From Posidonia oceanica (Eukaryota; Streptophyta; Magnoliopsida; Alismatales; Posidoniaceae): DNA of 64,000 nucleotides. Under the pieces are notes generated by a model that was not told the origin of the DNA, made no database searches, and saw only the letters and a list, made by a program, of their open reading frames with translations. The translations under genes and the position numbers were made by a program. The DNA lies in contig JAZBRS010000076.1 in the NCBI GenBank assembly GCA_037176725.1, forward strand, positions 115,277,001 through 115,341,000, given 5' to 3'. Positions 1-9,708 of the stretch are shown here, in pieces (the first letter of the stretch is position 1; every line of letters starts with the position of its first letter).

Positions 1-2482
1 CTAAAAAGAAAACCAAACATGCAAACTAAAAAATACAAAACAAATCAAAAGAAAACACTGAAAAATCAAGGAAAAAGCTAAAATAAAATCAAGACCCACC
101 AAAGGTAAAAACCCATCAGGAGAATTAAAAACAAACCCAAAAAGAAGAATTAAAAAAATCAAATACTAGAACAAGTAATTAAGGAAGGCAAAAAACCTAA
201 CCTAGTAAACATAAGAAAAACAAGTTAAAAACTTAATTTAAAAAGAAAAGGAAAACACATCTGAAAAGCCTAAAAGACACTCTATTAAACCAGAAAAATC
301 CAACTAAAAACTTTAAGGAAAAACCAATAAATAAAAATCAAAACATAACTTAAAAGACTTAAGAAAGAAAAACCCTAAGAAGACTACAACTTTAAAATCT
401 AAAAACAACCCTGGTTAATACGAAAATAAATCCAAAAAAATCCTAATCAATGTCCTAAGTGTCCAACAAGGGAAGTAAAATTTTTAAAACAATTTAAAAC
501 AGGATTTAACAAACATTTAATCAAGTGAAAATCAATTAAAAACAAAACCAAAGCCCTAAAACCCTAATCAAACCCAAAACACATTAAATCAACTCAAAAT
601 AACCACTAAAAATCTTAATTAAAGTCCTAACCCACAGCACAATCCTCCTGGCATTTTTACTTATTTTTAATTTATTTTTACCTATTTTATTTCCCCATTC
701 TACCCTCTCTTTCTTTCCTCCTTCTTTTTCTTTCTTTCTTTCTTTCTTTCTTTCCATACTGGGCTCAATCTGGCCCGTTTCTTTTTTCTTTTTTTCTTTC
801 TTTTTCTTTCTTTCTTTTCCCTCGGCCCACAGCCCGACCCGCTCCTTCCTTCTTCTTCCTTCTTCTTCTTCTGCATTTCCACCATTCTTTCTCTCCCGCG
901 AGCAGCTGCTACAGCCCTCCCTCCATCGTTTGAAATTCAAGCTTCAATCCAATCGTCTACAGCAGCTCGCCGCCTCTCTTCTATCTCAGCTTCTTTTCCG
1001 GAGGCATTGAATGCCGGTCGCCTCGCCGACGCCCGTCACTTCTGCTGCAGTGCCGCCGGTAGATTTCAAAAGTTTCCAGCGCGCCAGCAGCCAGCCTCCT
1101 CCGGATAAAAAAAGCCTCCCGTCCATTCCTTCAACTCGGTTGGTAACCATCAGTGAGCAAGCAAGCAACGAGAGACCACCAGCAAACCAGAGAGTAGAGG
1201 GCAAACCAGAGAGTAATTCCACCTTCTTCCCACCTGTGCGACCCGTTCTCCCTTCTTCCTCTTCATCCTTCCAGCCCAGGAGAAAGGAGAAGAGGGTTCG
1301 AGAGTCCAGTGCATCCCGGAGAGGCCACCTAATCCCAGAGCAGTCCCCTCCTGAAACCTCTCCCTTTCCTTCCTGAAAATTCAGCAGACATCCTTCTTTC
1401 CTTCCCCATCCCCAGCACCACTTCAGACCCCCATCTCTCTCCCAATTACTCCCCCAACCTCACCCAGTACACAGCCAATTCCCTTCACCATCTCCCGGCC
1501 ATTCTACCCACTGAAACCACCTCTGATCACCCCACATTCCCGCAGCAACCCAACACCAGCTCACTTCACAATTCCCTTCACTCCAGCCCGCAACTTCCTT
1601 CCAAACTTCTTCCAGATAATCACTAGACCCCCACCTTCCTAAAACACCTAACTTCCGGCCCGGCCATCCCCCACCGACTGCAAACTCCATTACAAACACC
1701 TGACCCAACTTCTGTCCAAAAATCGAACCAACCATCAATCCCTCTCCACAGCCTCCAGAACAGCAATCCAATCACCCAGAATCACCCACCGCACCTCTAG
1801 CAATCTTCCAGAACACTCCACCCGGCCTGAGGAGCAGCAAACACCCTCCCCGACCTCCGGCAGCATTCTGGGAACCCAAAAGTGCCGAACCCTCACCCGA
1901 GCTGTAGAGCTTCCGGCTGATCATCTGGGAAGCACCGGAGGGACGTTCAGAAGTCGCTCCAACCCTCGCGCGCGACGGACGACGCCCGCTGCGACCGGAC
2001 GATCTCCGCCGACCGGCCCTGGAACCACTGACGTCGGGGGAACGACTCAGACGCGGACTCAGGTACATTTTGCTTCCCTTAGCTTCCTCTTCCTTCCCTC
2101 TTGCTTCTCCAGCCTTTAGATTAGGATCTCCGGTCTTCCTGCTCCGAGTCAAGCTCCGGTCAGACCTTTCTTCTCCGGCGAGCCACTCCGGTCGTCCCGT
2201 CGCTCTGGCCAGCGGAACGCAGCTCTGGTGGATGCCGCAGGCCCGCACAGGTCTCAGGAACCTTCTCTGGCCCTCAGAACGCAGCGTCGCTGCGTCGATC
2301 GGCCGGACGAAGTTTCTGAAGCTCCGCAGACCTCCGGCGACCGCTCCAGCCCGCTCCGGTCCACGCCGACCTCTGCCAAGCACCGTCCGACCTCCGTCAG
2401 TGCCAGGAGCCGCTCCCCCGCCGATCTGCGCCGCTCCAACACCCCCGTGCCGGCGTTCATGGACGCTGGCAGCTTGCTGCTA

Positions 2483-2512
2483 CAGTGTCCATGGCCGTCG
2501 GCCATGGCACTG
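2483..2512. other. LTR hairpin CAGTG...CACTG (element A)
   Basis: Arms 2483-2496 and 2500-2512 pair over 13 bp with one bulged T and a 3-nt loop, immediately before the change from GC-rich to AT-rich LTR sequence. The minus-strand LTR at 60675-64000 has a hairpin with the same outer CAGTG/CACTG but a different inner stem (63481-63511). Its role is unknown; the position suits a border between regulatory and transcribed LTR sequence. Confidence 0.6.
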
Positions 2513-4244
2513 TTCACTTATTTTTCTGATATCTAAGTTTTCTTGCAAATATTGCATTTCTGGTCTGAGTTTTTTCATTTTTGCGCTCCAGTCCTTATTT
2601 CATTTATTCTGCTTGGTTTTTAATTAAATACTTTGCTAAATTGCATGATCTGTTTATGTTTTTCAGTATTTGCAAGTTGATCCGTTTACTGTGCTGTGCT
2701 GTTGTATTTTTTTTGCTTTTAGCCCCTCTGTTTTCGTTTTTTGCATGTAAGTCCTGCACTAAATCATTTCATTTAAATGCATTAACTTTACCATACTGCA
2801 TTGCATCCTGGCCCCCTGCATGTTTTTATTTTTGCATTTAAGTCCCATGCACTGTAGCAACTTAGGATTTATTTTTCTACTTTTGCATACTGCATTGCAT
2901 TTTTTCCCTTCTGCTTTTGCATATTTGCAGTTAGGTCCATTTTAAATGGACAGTAACTGTGCTGCATGCATTTTAACTTACTGCATTGCATTTTTAACCC
3001 CATGTTTTCCAGAAATTGCACTGTGGCCCTGTCATTTAAATTTCAGAGCATATTTTCCATACTAAATTGCATTTTTAGCCCCTGCATGACTTCAAAATCA
3101 CACATAGGTCCTTGCATGTTTTAAAAAATCATGTGAAAAGACCATTTTGCCCCTAGGTTGCATTTTAGCCCCTATGCCTACCAAATTTCGTACAGACCTT
3201 CCACTAGTACCCCCAGACTCCCCAGGACCTTGTTTTCTGGAAAATTTGCATTTTAGACCCTAGATTTTTTCAAAATTGCACTCTGACCCCTTTTGGTTTC
3301 AAAATCTCTTTTAAAACATACCTTCTTTTCAAAATACCTTTCTGAGCCTAGTTTTTTGCCAAATAGACCCTTGGCTTCCCCTGTTTTCAAGGTCTTCTCC
3401 TATGGAACCCTGTTTTCTGGAAAATTTGCACTTTTAGCCCCTCTTCTTTTTCAAAATGCTTTCTGAACTCCTGGTTTTTCTCAAATTACTTCTCTTTACT
3501 CTTCTTGCTTTTGCATGCATCCTGCACTCATTTAGTCTTGCATTTTAGCATCTTCTTGCACACACTTAGCACTTCTAGCTCCCTTTCACTTGGGAGGCCC
3601 CTTTTGCACATCCCTAGGACCTCCTGAACACCTAGATCTGCTCTTCTCCCCTGTTCTAGCCCTTCTGCCTTGGAGCTGCGATATCTTCCAATCCGGCCGT
3701 TGGATCTTCTCAAATGAGCTGCCCAGGCGACCGCAGCGAAGCGCTCTTCAGCACAGACCAGACAGATTTCAGATCAGGCTCCCGGATTTCCAGGTACGTC
3801 CTCCTGAACCCCTGCATTGCATTCATTTGCATGGCATTTGCACAGTTTTCCTCGTTTCTGCTTTCTGTCTCTTTGAGCATGTAGAATAGGACTTCCCCTT
3901 TCTGCCTGTACCTCCCAATCTCCGTTTTGCATATTCCTGTGCGTTTTGCGTTGTGTTTTCCCTGGATTTACCCCTTAATGTGACTTTCTTCCCCTCTTTC
4001 CATGATCCGATCGCATCGCGAGCTTTGGGCAGCATGCGAGACACATCGTGGAATGGTCTAGTGGGAAACAGCCGCAAAAAGGTGGTAATCCCTCCATTTG
4101 CCCCTTCTCCCCTCAGAAGGTCTTCACACCTACTCTGAGTGGTCTTAAACAGCGTTTGTTCTCATACACACGTTGTCTTGCCTCCCCTTCGCCCCCTTTC
4201 AATCTCTCTCTGCATCCTCGCATTTGCATGGCTTTTTCGAGGTT

Positions 4245-4575
4245 TTTGCTTCGCTGTTTTGGCACCGTTTCGCGTGCCCGCCCTCGTTTTCGCTCCGTTT
4301 TGCGTACCCATCTGTTTTCTTGTCTCGTTTTGCGCACTGTCTTGCCTTCTCGTTCGTTTCATGTGCCGGTTTCTTTCTCTCGCTCTGTTTTGCGTACCTT
4401 TCTGATTTCTCGTCTCGTTTTGAGTAGTTCCCTGTTTTCTTGTCTCGTTTTGCGTGTTGTCTCGCTTTCTCGCTTGTTTCGCATGCCGATCTCGCTTCTT
4501 TGCATCGTTTTGCGTGCCTTTCTCGTTTCTCGCCTCGTTTTGCGTGTTTTGCGCCGTTTTCCCTTGCATGTCGAT
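4245..4575. repeat. 30-bp minisatellite inside the LTR
   Basis: Degenerate units centred on TCTCGTTTTGCGT recur about every 30 bp. The period is a multiple of three, so it makes long spurious ORFs with 10-residue repeats on both strands. The same region recurs in the 3' LTR (26665-26995) and, as its reverse complement, at 61321-61740. Solo LTR S1 has a 40-bp version around 35730-35940. Confidence 0.75.
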
Positions 4576-4834
4576 TGCATTGCATGATTTTCCCGCTGTT
4601 TCGTTTTCTCGCTTGCATTTGCATATAGGGCTGTGATGCTTACTGCCTGGAGTTCTCACGAGCTAGGTTACGCCTGGTTCGGAACACAGACAGCGCAGCT
4701 GAGCACTTAGAGAGCACGTTTACTTCCTTGCATTGTTTCTTCCCACTTAGAGCACTCCTCGAGCATTCATTTAGGCATTCATAGGCACATAGGCATTCAA
4801 TACTGCATCTTTCTGCGTATGCGAGCGTAAGCCT

Positions 4835-4906
4835 AGAAAGACCGATTTTCGGGCGTGTCGGGGGTGCCTAATACCTTCCCCGCATGTAACAGGAGTCCTT
4901 ACCCTG
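4835..4906 (+). promoter_or_regulatory. Conserved LTR core (about 70 bp)
   Basis: This block, running from AGAAAGACCG through GGGGGTGCCTAA and CCTTCCCCGC to AGGAGTCCTTACC, is the most conserved part of every LTR in the window. It occurs at 27255-27326, 30488-30560 and 52571-52645 and, reverse-complemented, at about 35010-35085, 56284-56356 and 60974-61046, even where the flanking LTR no longer aligns. It can form a GGGG/CCCC plus GGTG/CACC stem-loop. It lies about 300 bp before the LTR end, so R/U5 processing, start-site or packaging roles are possible; this is inference. Confidence 0.65.
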
Positions 4907-5077
4907 TCTTTTGGCCCGCAATGACCATACTGCCCTTATCCTAGGTTAGAGTCATCTCATTTGCATTTGTTTGCATTTGTTTCCCTTTGCATCGCTTTGC
5001 TTTGCATTTATCGCTCGGTTTTGCGCGTTAATTCACACATTACCCTGGTTTTCCTCGTCTTCCGTTAATAGACGTGG

Positions 5078-5088
5078 TGGCGACTCTG
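5078..5088 (+). other. PBS-like echo inside LTR U5
   Basis: TGGCGACTCTG is an exact 11-nt copy of the start of the true PBS 127 bp downstream (5205). It recurs in the 3' LTR (27498-27508) and, reverse-complemented, in other LTRs (34829-34839, 60790-60800, partly 56105-56114). Confidence 0.7.
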
Positions 5089-5204
5089 ATTTGTCTTATC
5101 TTTTCCTTTTTCTCCTCGATTTTAAGTGTTTTCGAGTTGAGCCTCTTCCTCGGATCTCAATCGCCGCTAAATAGCGAGCCTGGTTCCGATCGGGATCGCT
5201 ATAG

Positions 5205-5222
5205 TGGCGACTCTGCTGGGGA
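5205..5222 (+). other. Primer-binding site, tRNA-Arg type
   Basis: TGGCGACTCTGCTGGGGA begins two bases after the LTR end. It is complementary to the 3' end (with CCA) of plant tRNA-Arg(ACG) as I recall it, with one mismatch. Minus-strand cDNA synthesis would begin here. tRNA-Arg priming is the known choice of Ogre-type elements. Confidence 0.88.
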
Positions 5223-5936
5223 ATCTAGACTCCGGCTTTCGCTTTTGGCTTTTTCGCTCGCTTGTTTTGCAGCTTTGTCTGCCTTGTGTGCCTTTCTAGC
5301 CCGTTTTGCTCGCCTTTCTGTGCAAACCCCTAGCAAGTCGCTCCGTGGCTGCTTTGCTTGGGTTTTGCACCTCTTTCGCCTCGATTTGCGCTTCCTCTTG
5401 CTTGGCTTCGCTTATTTGCTTGTTTATTTACTTATTGCCTTGCTTATGCTGATATTTCTTTTACAGTCCGCTTACTTTTACCTTACTTAATTTTACTTGC
5501 TTATTACTGCTCTAATTCTTGCACACTGCATGTCTACATACTTTGTTTGGCTAAAATACATGCTTTTTGGATGTTGAATGCTTCTTTTACACTCTTGCTA
5601 TGTCACTACACACGCACATACTATGCTTACATGCCTTTTGACTTGATGAATGTTTCTTTTTCACCATCATGTTCACAAACACTCGCACATGCCATGAACA
5701 TGCCTTTTGTTGTGTTGTATGATGGTTGCTTGCCATTTTGACTGATTTTCTTCCCTTTCGCACATGCCATGCTTAGGATAGTAGAGACTTGTCTGCTTCC
5801 CCCATTGTTAACTAAAAAATGCAAGTAAAAAGAACTCCTAGGGGCAACTAGAGACTACAAACAATCCTTCACTCCCTTTGGTTAATAAAATGTGCAAGAT
5901 AAAAAACTCTAATCATTTGCATAAGCATCATATAGG

Positions 5937-6243
5937 GCATGCATTCTTCTCCTCTGAGTCCACCTACTAGTCTGCGAAGGACGACTCCGGCCTCTTGTTC
6001 CACTGCTTTGGGCGTGGCATAAGTTGGTCGGTCCGTCCCCTCCTTGTCCGGGGGTCGTGTCGGTGTTAGTAGAGGGTACCACCCACGCTTTGGCGGGGTA
6101 GAGGCCACTAACGCACCACCCTGTCATTACCTGAGCTTTGGGCCGGGAGTTAGACAGGGGACCTACTTTTTCTGACCTGAGTCGGTGACCCGTACATCCA
6201 GGGATACCCGGAGTAGACAGCCTTGCTAGGACACACTAGTTAG
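5937..6243 (+). promoter_or_regulatory. Leader block conserved between elements A and B
   Basis: It aligns by eye with 31487-31783, including GGCCACTAACGCACCACC, TGAGTCGGTGACC-like and TAGGACACACTAG motifs, although the surrounding leader and the LTRs of the two elements are far more diverged. It lies between PBS and gag, where retroelements place packaging or dimerisation signals. That role is inference. Confidence 0.6.
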
Positions 6244-6352
6244 GTGAGGGGGGCATACTAGAAAGCATGCATATCATTCACGCCACTTAACTAACTCATT
6301 TGCATTCATCCTCTAGTTTCTAACCCTAATTTCTTTCTGTTGTGTCAGCGTG

Positions 6353-6362
6353 ATCGGTAAGC
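6353..6362 (+). promoter_or_regulatory. Candidate 5' splice site upstream of gag
   Basis: ATCG|GTAAGC has a strong plant donor consensus, with the GT at 6357. The same place in element B reads ATCG|GTGAGT (GT at 31906), again a good donor despite base changes. A spliced message could carry the downstream PMD-like ORF. No transcript evidence is available here. Confidence 0.4.
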
Positions 6363-6531
6363 GAGTTCCCTTTGCCAGAGCTTGAGTACCGACCCTCGTT
6401 AACCCCCCTTTTGCGACTTAGTTCGCGACCATTCCCCTTCCGAGCTATCCGCACTTGCGACGATAGCTCCTCTTAGGAAGCATCGCTTGAATACCCGTCG
6501 CAGCCCAGTTCTCACACGCTCTAGGTCAGCA

Positions 6532-7278
6532 ATGGCCCGGTACGTTAGTGAGCCTTCTTCTACTCCTGTCACGGAGGGTGTTTCCGTTCTGGCCCCCCCG
6601 GTTGCTCTTTCTGTCCCACTTGTTCCCCCTCCGACGCCAGGGTTTCCTCCTCTGACGTCTCTAGGTTCTCAGTACACCCCGGGACAGTGGCAAGCCTCCC
6701 TTCCTCCGGATCCGGTCGCCGAATCTATCTTGACGGCCGTTACTCGCGCTCCGGAGACGCCACTGCCCCCTCCGTCCCAGGGATACGTCGCTTTCGACAT
6801 CCCTTCCACCGCTGCTGCGACCTTCTCTGTAGAATCCTTCCCTCCCGGACAGTCTGTGTCCGTGCCACTTGTTTCTCAGCCTCCGCCGGCACTGCACTTC
6901 AGCGTCCCCACTGGCGAGACGCCCGAGGCGCAGTACCAGCATCTGATGGAGTTCGCCCAGAGACTGCAGGGCATGGCTCTATCAGTTCGTCCTCCTTCTG
7001 TCCCTGTCGTTCCTGAGGTTCCTCCGAGGCCAGTTCCCGCATTCCTTGCATCAACCTCTACACCTCCGCCTCGACCATCGTCGCAACTGCTCACGGTTCC
7101 GACGATGGGGGCTCGTTTGCCGCCTCCTCCTGCACAACACTTGGCACAGCATGCTCCACTTCATTCTGGTGGTCAACCCTTTGGATCGGCTGGGGCCCAG
7201 TACCTCACTGGCTCGCTGTCTGGCACCCCGCCTGCACAGCAACTGGTGCTCCGCCATCCTACCCCTGTCCCAGCATAG
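6532..7278 (+). CDS. gag: Gag N-terminal region, ended by in-frame TAG
   Basis: About 248 residues from the first in-frame ATG (6532) to a TAG at 7276-7278. The frame is open back to 6403 and could begin at the TTG at 6487. The protein is proline-, serine- and alanine-rich with no recognisable fold in its first half; around residues 130-160 a segment with LMEFAQRLQG is conserved in element B. The same frame continues without a break after the TAG into the capsid region, so this is one gag gene with a nonsense codon, plausibly from CAG, and not a separate ORF. The TAG is not shared with element B, whose nearest stop lies about 20 codons earlier in the alignment. Confidence 0.75.
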   Translation: MARYVSEPSSTPVTEGVSVLAPPVALSVPLVPPPTPGFPPLTSLGSQYTPGQWQASLPPDPVAESILTAVTRAPETPLPPPSQGYVAFDIPSTAAATFSVESFPPGQSVSVPLVSQPPPALHFSVPTGETPEAQYQHLMEFAQRLQGMALSVRPPSVPVVPEVPPRPVPAFLASTSTPPPRPSSQLLTVPTMGARLPPPPAQHLAQHAPLHSGGQPFGSAGAQYLTGSLSGTPPAQQLVLRHPTPVPA

Positions 7279-8961
7279 CATGGCATTTATTCTTCTCCTC
7301 TCCCTCAAGTCCAGCATCCTGCATACACTCCTGCATACACCATCCCCCAACACGGATACGCCGGCCATCCCGTTGCTCCACCAGGCGACGCTATGGTAGA
7401 TCCGGAGGAGCACTTAGGTGCGACCCATTCGGCGTATGTGCTCGCTACCCTTGCTGATCCCTCTCCTACAGCAGCAATCCCAGACCCCATCAATAACCGG
7501 ATGGACGTCTTGGAGAAAGCACTACGGCTAGTGCAGGGTACTGAGCACCAGACCTACCAGTTCCGGGACCTCTGTTGCTTTCCAGAGGCGGTACTCCCTC
7601 CGAAGTTCAAAATCCCGGACTTCGAGAAGTATAATGGTAGGGGCTGCCCTGTAGCACACCTGAAGGCGTATTGCGGTGATCTCGCTCAGCTTCAGGCTGA
7701 CGAGAGGTTGCTGATCCGCTTGTTCCAGAAGAGTTTGACCAGGCCGGCACTCAAGTGGTTCACATCACTCGATATGTCAACCATCAAGACTTGGAACGAC
7801 CTCAGTCAGGCGTTCCTGGAACAATACTCCTTCAACCTCGATCTTGTCCCAAAGAGGGCGGACTTGATCGCCATCAAGCAGAACTCTGGTGAGCCGTTCG
7901 GGGAGTACGTCGGCCGCTGGCGCGCCCTTGCCTCTCAGGTTCGAGATAGACCCTCTGACGAGGAATCCATCGAGATCGTTATCAAAGGGGCGCAGCCGTC
8001 TCTCGGAGCTCTGCTTAGCATCCAACCAGTCACTACTTTCGTGGCACTCATCAGAGCTGGAGCGCGCGTGGAGAGTTCTTTGCAGAGTGGCAACTTCCCG
8101 GCTCTCTCTGCGTTCGCTAAGCAGGCAGTGATAAGCAGCAACAGTGCCAACAGCAGCACCCCCAACAACAACAACAGCGGCAGCAACAACAACCGCCCGA
8201 AGAGGAAGGACTCGCCGAAACCCGCTGTTGCGTTCGTCGATTCTCCTGCTGTGCCTGTTCGCTTGCCGTCTCGGCCTGCCCCAGCTCAAGTGGTGTACGC
8301 TCCTGCACCTAGGAATCCACACACACCGCACATCACAACCACCGCTAGACCGGTTTATCCTGCCGCACCGGTTCAGCAAGGCCCGTACCCGAGGCAAAGA
8401 AGACCACCCACTGAGAGGCGGAATTTCACCCCACTGGTGGAACCACTCACGGTCATCTTGCCGAAGGTGGCATCGCTCCTGAAGTTCCCGGAGGTTCGTC
8501 CGCCGCCAAGCCCTCTGCCGCATTGGTTTAGGCCGGACCTCTTCTGCAATTTCCATCGAAGCGTCGGGCATTCGACGGATAATTGCTTCTCCCTGCGGAA
8601 CGCAATTCAGGACCTGATCGAATCGGGAACGATTGTGATCGACACGCACGAGGCTTCCACTCAAGCACGCACTCATGCATCTGCATCTCCAGCTGTTCCC
8701 CCGCATTCTGGCATCGTCCGCCAACCTTTACCGGAGCACTCTCATCCGGGAAGGGCGGGAACCTCAGGCGTCCACTCTGTTTTTCCTTCTGGGCCCGCTA
8801 CCTCTGTAGTGGACCCTTCTGATCTTATCTCTGACCTCTCTGAGCCTTTCCCAGTCAGTCTCTATTTGGCGGCAGTTGCCGGCTCTGAGTCGGGAATCCA
8901 TTTGATCCGACCGCGTGCCAGGCCGGAGCGCCCTCGCGCGTCTCCCACCGTGCTCCCTTAG
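7279..8961 (+). CDS. gag: Gag capsid and nucleocapsid region
   Basis: It continues the same frame and forms the virus-like particle. The retrotransposon-gag core runs from LPPKFKIPDFEKYNG (about 7594) through the ALKWFTSL and FLEQYSFN segments (to about 7850). An Asn/Ser-rich linker with runs of N lies at 8140-8205. A zinc-knuckle variant with spacing C-x2-H-x4-H-x4-C begins at FCNFH (about 8548); Tat-type gags commonly have His at the second position. The reading ends at TAG 8959-8961, and the frame stays open beyond it except for TGA 9025-9027. Element B carries the same domains (33151-34254) in decayed form. The in-frame ATG at 7393 is internal, not a likely start. Confidence 0.87.
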   Translation, partial: HGIYSSPLPQVQHPAYTPAYTIPQHGYAGHPVAPPGDAMVDPEEHLGATHSAYVLATLADPSPTAAIPDPINNRMDVLEKALRLVQGTEHQTYQFRDLCCFPEAVLPPKFKIPDFEKYNGRGCPVAHLKAYCGDLAQLQADERLLIRLFQKSLTRPALKWFTSLDMSTIKTWNDLSQAFLEQYSFNLDLVPKRADLIAIKQNSGEPFGEYVGRWRALASQVRDRPSDEESIEIVIKGAQPSLGALLSIQPVTTFVALIRAGARVESSLQSGNFPALSAFAKQAVISSNSANSSTPNNNNSGSNNNRPKRKDSPKPAVAFVDSPAVPVRLPSRPAPAQVVYAPAPRNPHTPHITTTARPVYPAAPVQQGPYPRQRRPPTERRNFTPLVEPLTVILPKVASLLKFPEVRPPPSPLPHWFRPDLFCNFHRSVGHSTDNCFSLRNAIQDLIESGTIVIDTHEASTQARTHASASPAVPPHSGIVRQPLPEHSHPGRAGTSGVHSVFPSGPATSVVDPSDLISDLSEPFPVSLYLAAVAGSESGIHLIRPRARPERPRASPTVLP

Positions 8962-9708
8962 GCTCAATCTCCTGTACACCTTTTAGCCAGAGCCCAGCCT
9001 AGTTCTCCCATTCACCTTCTAGGGTGACCTCAACCACACCTTCTAGGCAGACCTCAACCTGCCCCAGCCTTCCCACCCCAACAACCATATCCCTTAGACA
9101 GACCTCAGTATCCTGTAGGTCCCCCTGTAACCCCTCCTGTGCTCGCAGCACATGCTCCAGTCGTCATTAACTTGACCATGGACACCCATCGCGTCCCTTA
9201 CAGCTACGCCACAGAAATGTGCGCGGAAGTAACGCGATCGGGGAGGATTTACAGGCCCCCAGCACCAGCAACTAGGCCAACTCATCTTAGACCTGTTATA
9301 CCCTCACCCTCAGGCCAACCCTTAGCAGATCCAACCTCGGATCAGCCTGTAGTTAGCCAAGCCCCTAGCCGGCCTGTAGTAACTCAGCTTCCTGCCACTA
9401 CCCCTGTAGAACCTGCTAGAATCACCCCTCCAGCTGCTAGGAGAGACCAACCTAGAGCAGACCTAACCTCTCAGCTTAAGAAGGTCAAAGCCGACATCTC
9501 CATCTGGGACTTGATCCACACTTCTGCCGAACACCGCGAGGCTTTTCTTCGCGTGTTCCAAGCTGCTCGTGTGTCCCAGTCCATTGAGCCTTCTGCCTTG
9601 GAGAGCATGGTTGGGTTAATCGCGGAGCCCCAGGTCATCTCTTTTACCAGTGATGAGCTGCCTCCGGCAGGGATTAATCACAACCAGCCCCTATTCGTCA
9701 CGGTGTAG
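8962..9708 (+). CDS. gag: Gag C-terminal segment up to a conserved TAG
   Basis: Same frame as the capsid region. A Pro/Gln-rich linker (8962-9138, with TGA at 9025) is followed by a well-conserved stretch (9163-9708) containing VINLTxDTHRVPY, ADISIWDLI, EAFLRVFQAA and SFTSDELPP. Such a segment precedes protease in Ogre/Tat polyproteins. It ends at TAG 9706-9708. Element B has the same protein segment at 38900-39418 and a TAG at exactly the same codon. The stop separates gag from the protease DNGSG motif by only eleven codons, the place where many retroelements use recoding. Confidence 0.8.
9706..9708 (+). other. TAG at the gag/protease junction, shared with element B
   Basis: The codon context is GTG TAG TTC AAA here and GTG TAG TAC AAA in element B (39416-39418). 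The downstream frame continues directly into protease in both. In typical Ogre/Tat polyproteins, as I recall, this position carries a sense codon, often lysine. Candidate readthrough codon; otherwise an inherited nonsense mutation. Confidence 0.5.

Larger units (their letters stand above)
1..5203 (+). repeat. Element A 5' LTR (left end truncated by window)
   Basis: Matches 22418-27623 almost base for base. In order it holds an A-rich stretch (1-650), pyrimidine tracts (700-900), a GC-rich CpG-rich block (about 950-2520), a 1-kb stretch of irregular repeats around TTGCATTTTAGCCCC (2530-3560), a 30-bp minisatellite (4245-4575), a conserved core (4835-4906) and the end at 5203. The last bases are ATA where the 3' copy has the canonical ACA, one transition. 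Long ORFs on both strands are present in both LTR copies, have no recognisable domain and largely follow the repeats, so I do not call them genes. Confidence 0.93.
5223..6531 (+). other. Element A untranslated leader
   Basis: No supported gene. The first part is T-rich with loose repeats around CATGCCTTTTG; the second part contains the block conserved with element B (5937-6243) and a splice-donor-like site (6356/6357). The gag frame is closed by a TAA at 6400-6402. It opens with TTG at 6487, at the same place as TTG 32041 in element B, and the first in-frame ATG is at 6532. Confidence 0.7.

Noticed and set aside
1772..2627. ORFs of 185-203 codons on both strands in the GC-rich block of the LTR (and again at 24192-25047)
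   Set aside because: GC-rich LTR sequence lacks stops by composition; both strands are open, no domain is recognisable, and duplication in both LTRs is trivial.
4199..4624. Minus-strand ORF of 141 codons with 10-residue charged repeats, and similar ORFs at 26619-27044 and 61201-61808
   Set aside because: The 30-bp period of the LTR minisatellite automatically keeps several frames open on both strands; there is no domain, and the overlapping ORFs exclude each other.
7276..7278. A second conserved readthrough stop in gag
   Set aside because: Element B's nearby TAG (32767) is about 20 codons away in the alignment, so the two stops are independent.
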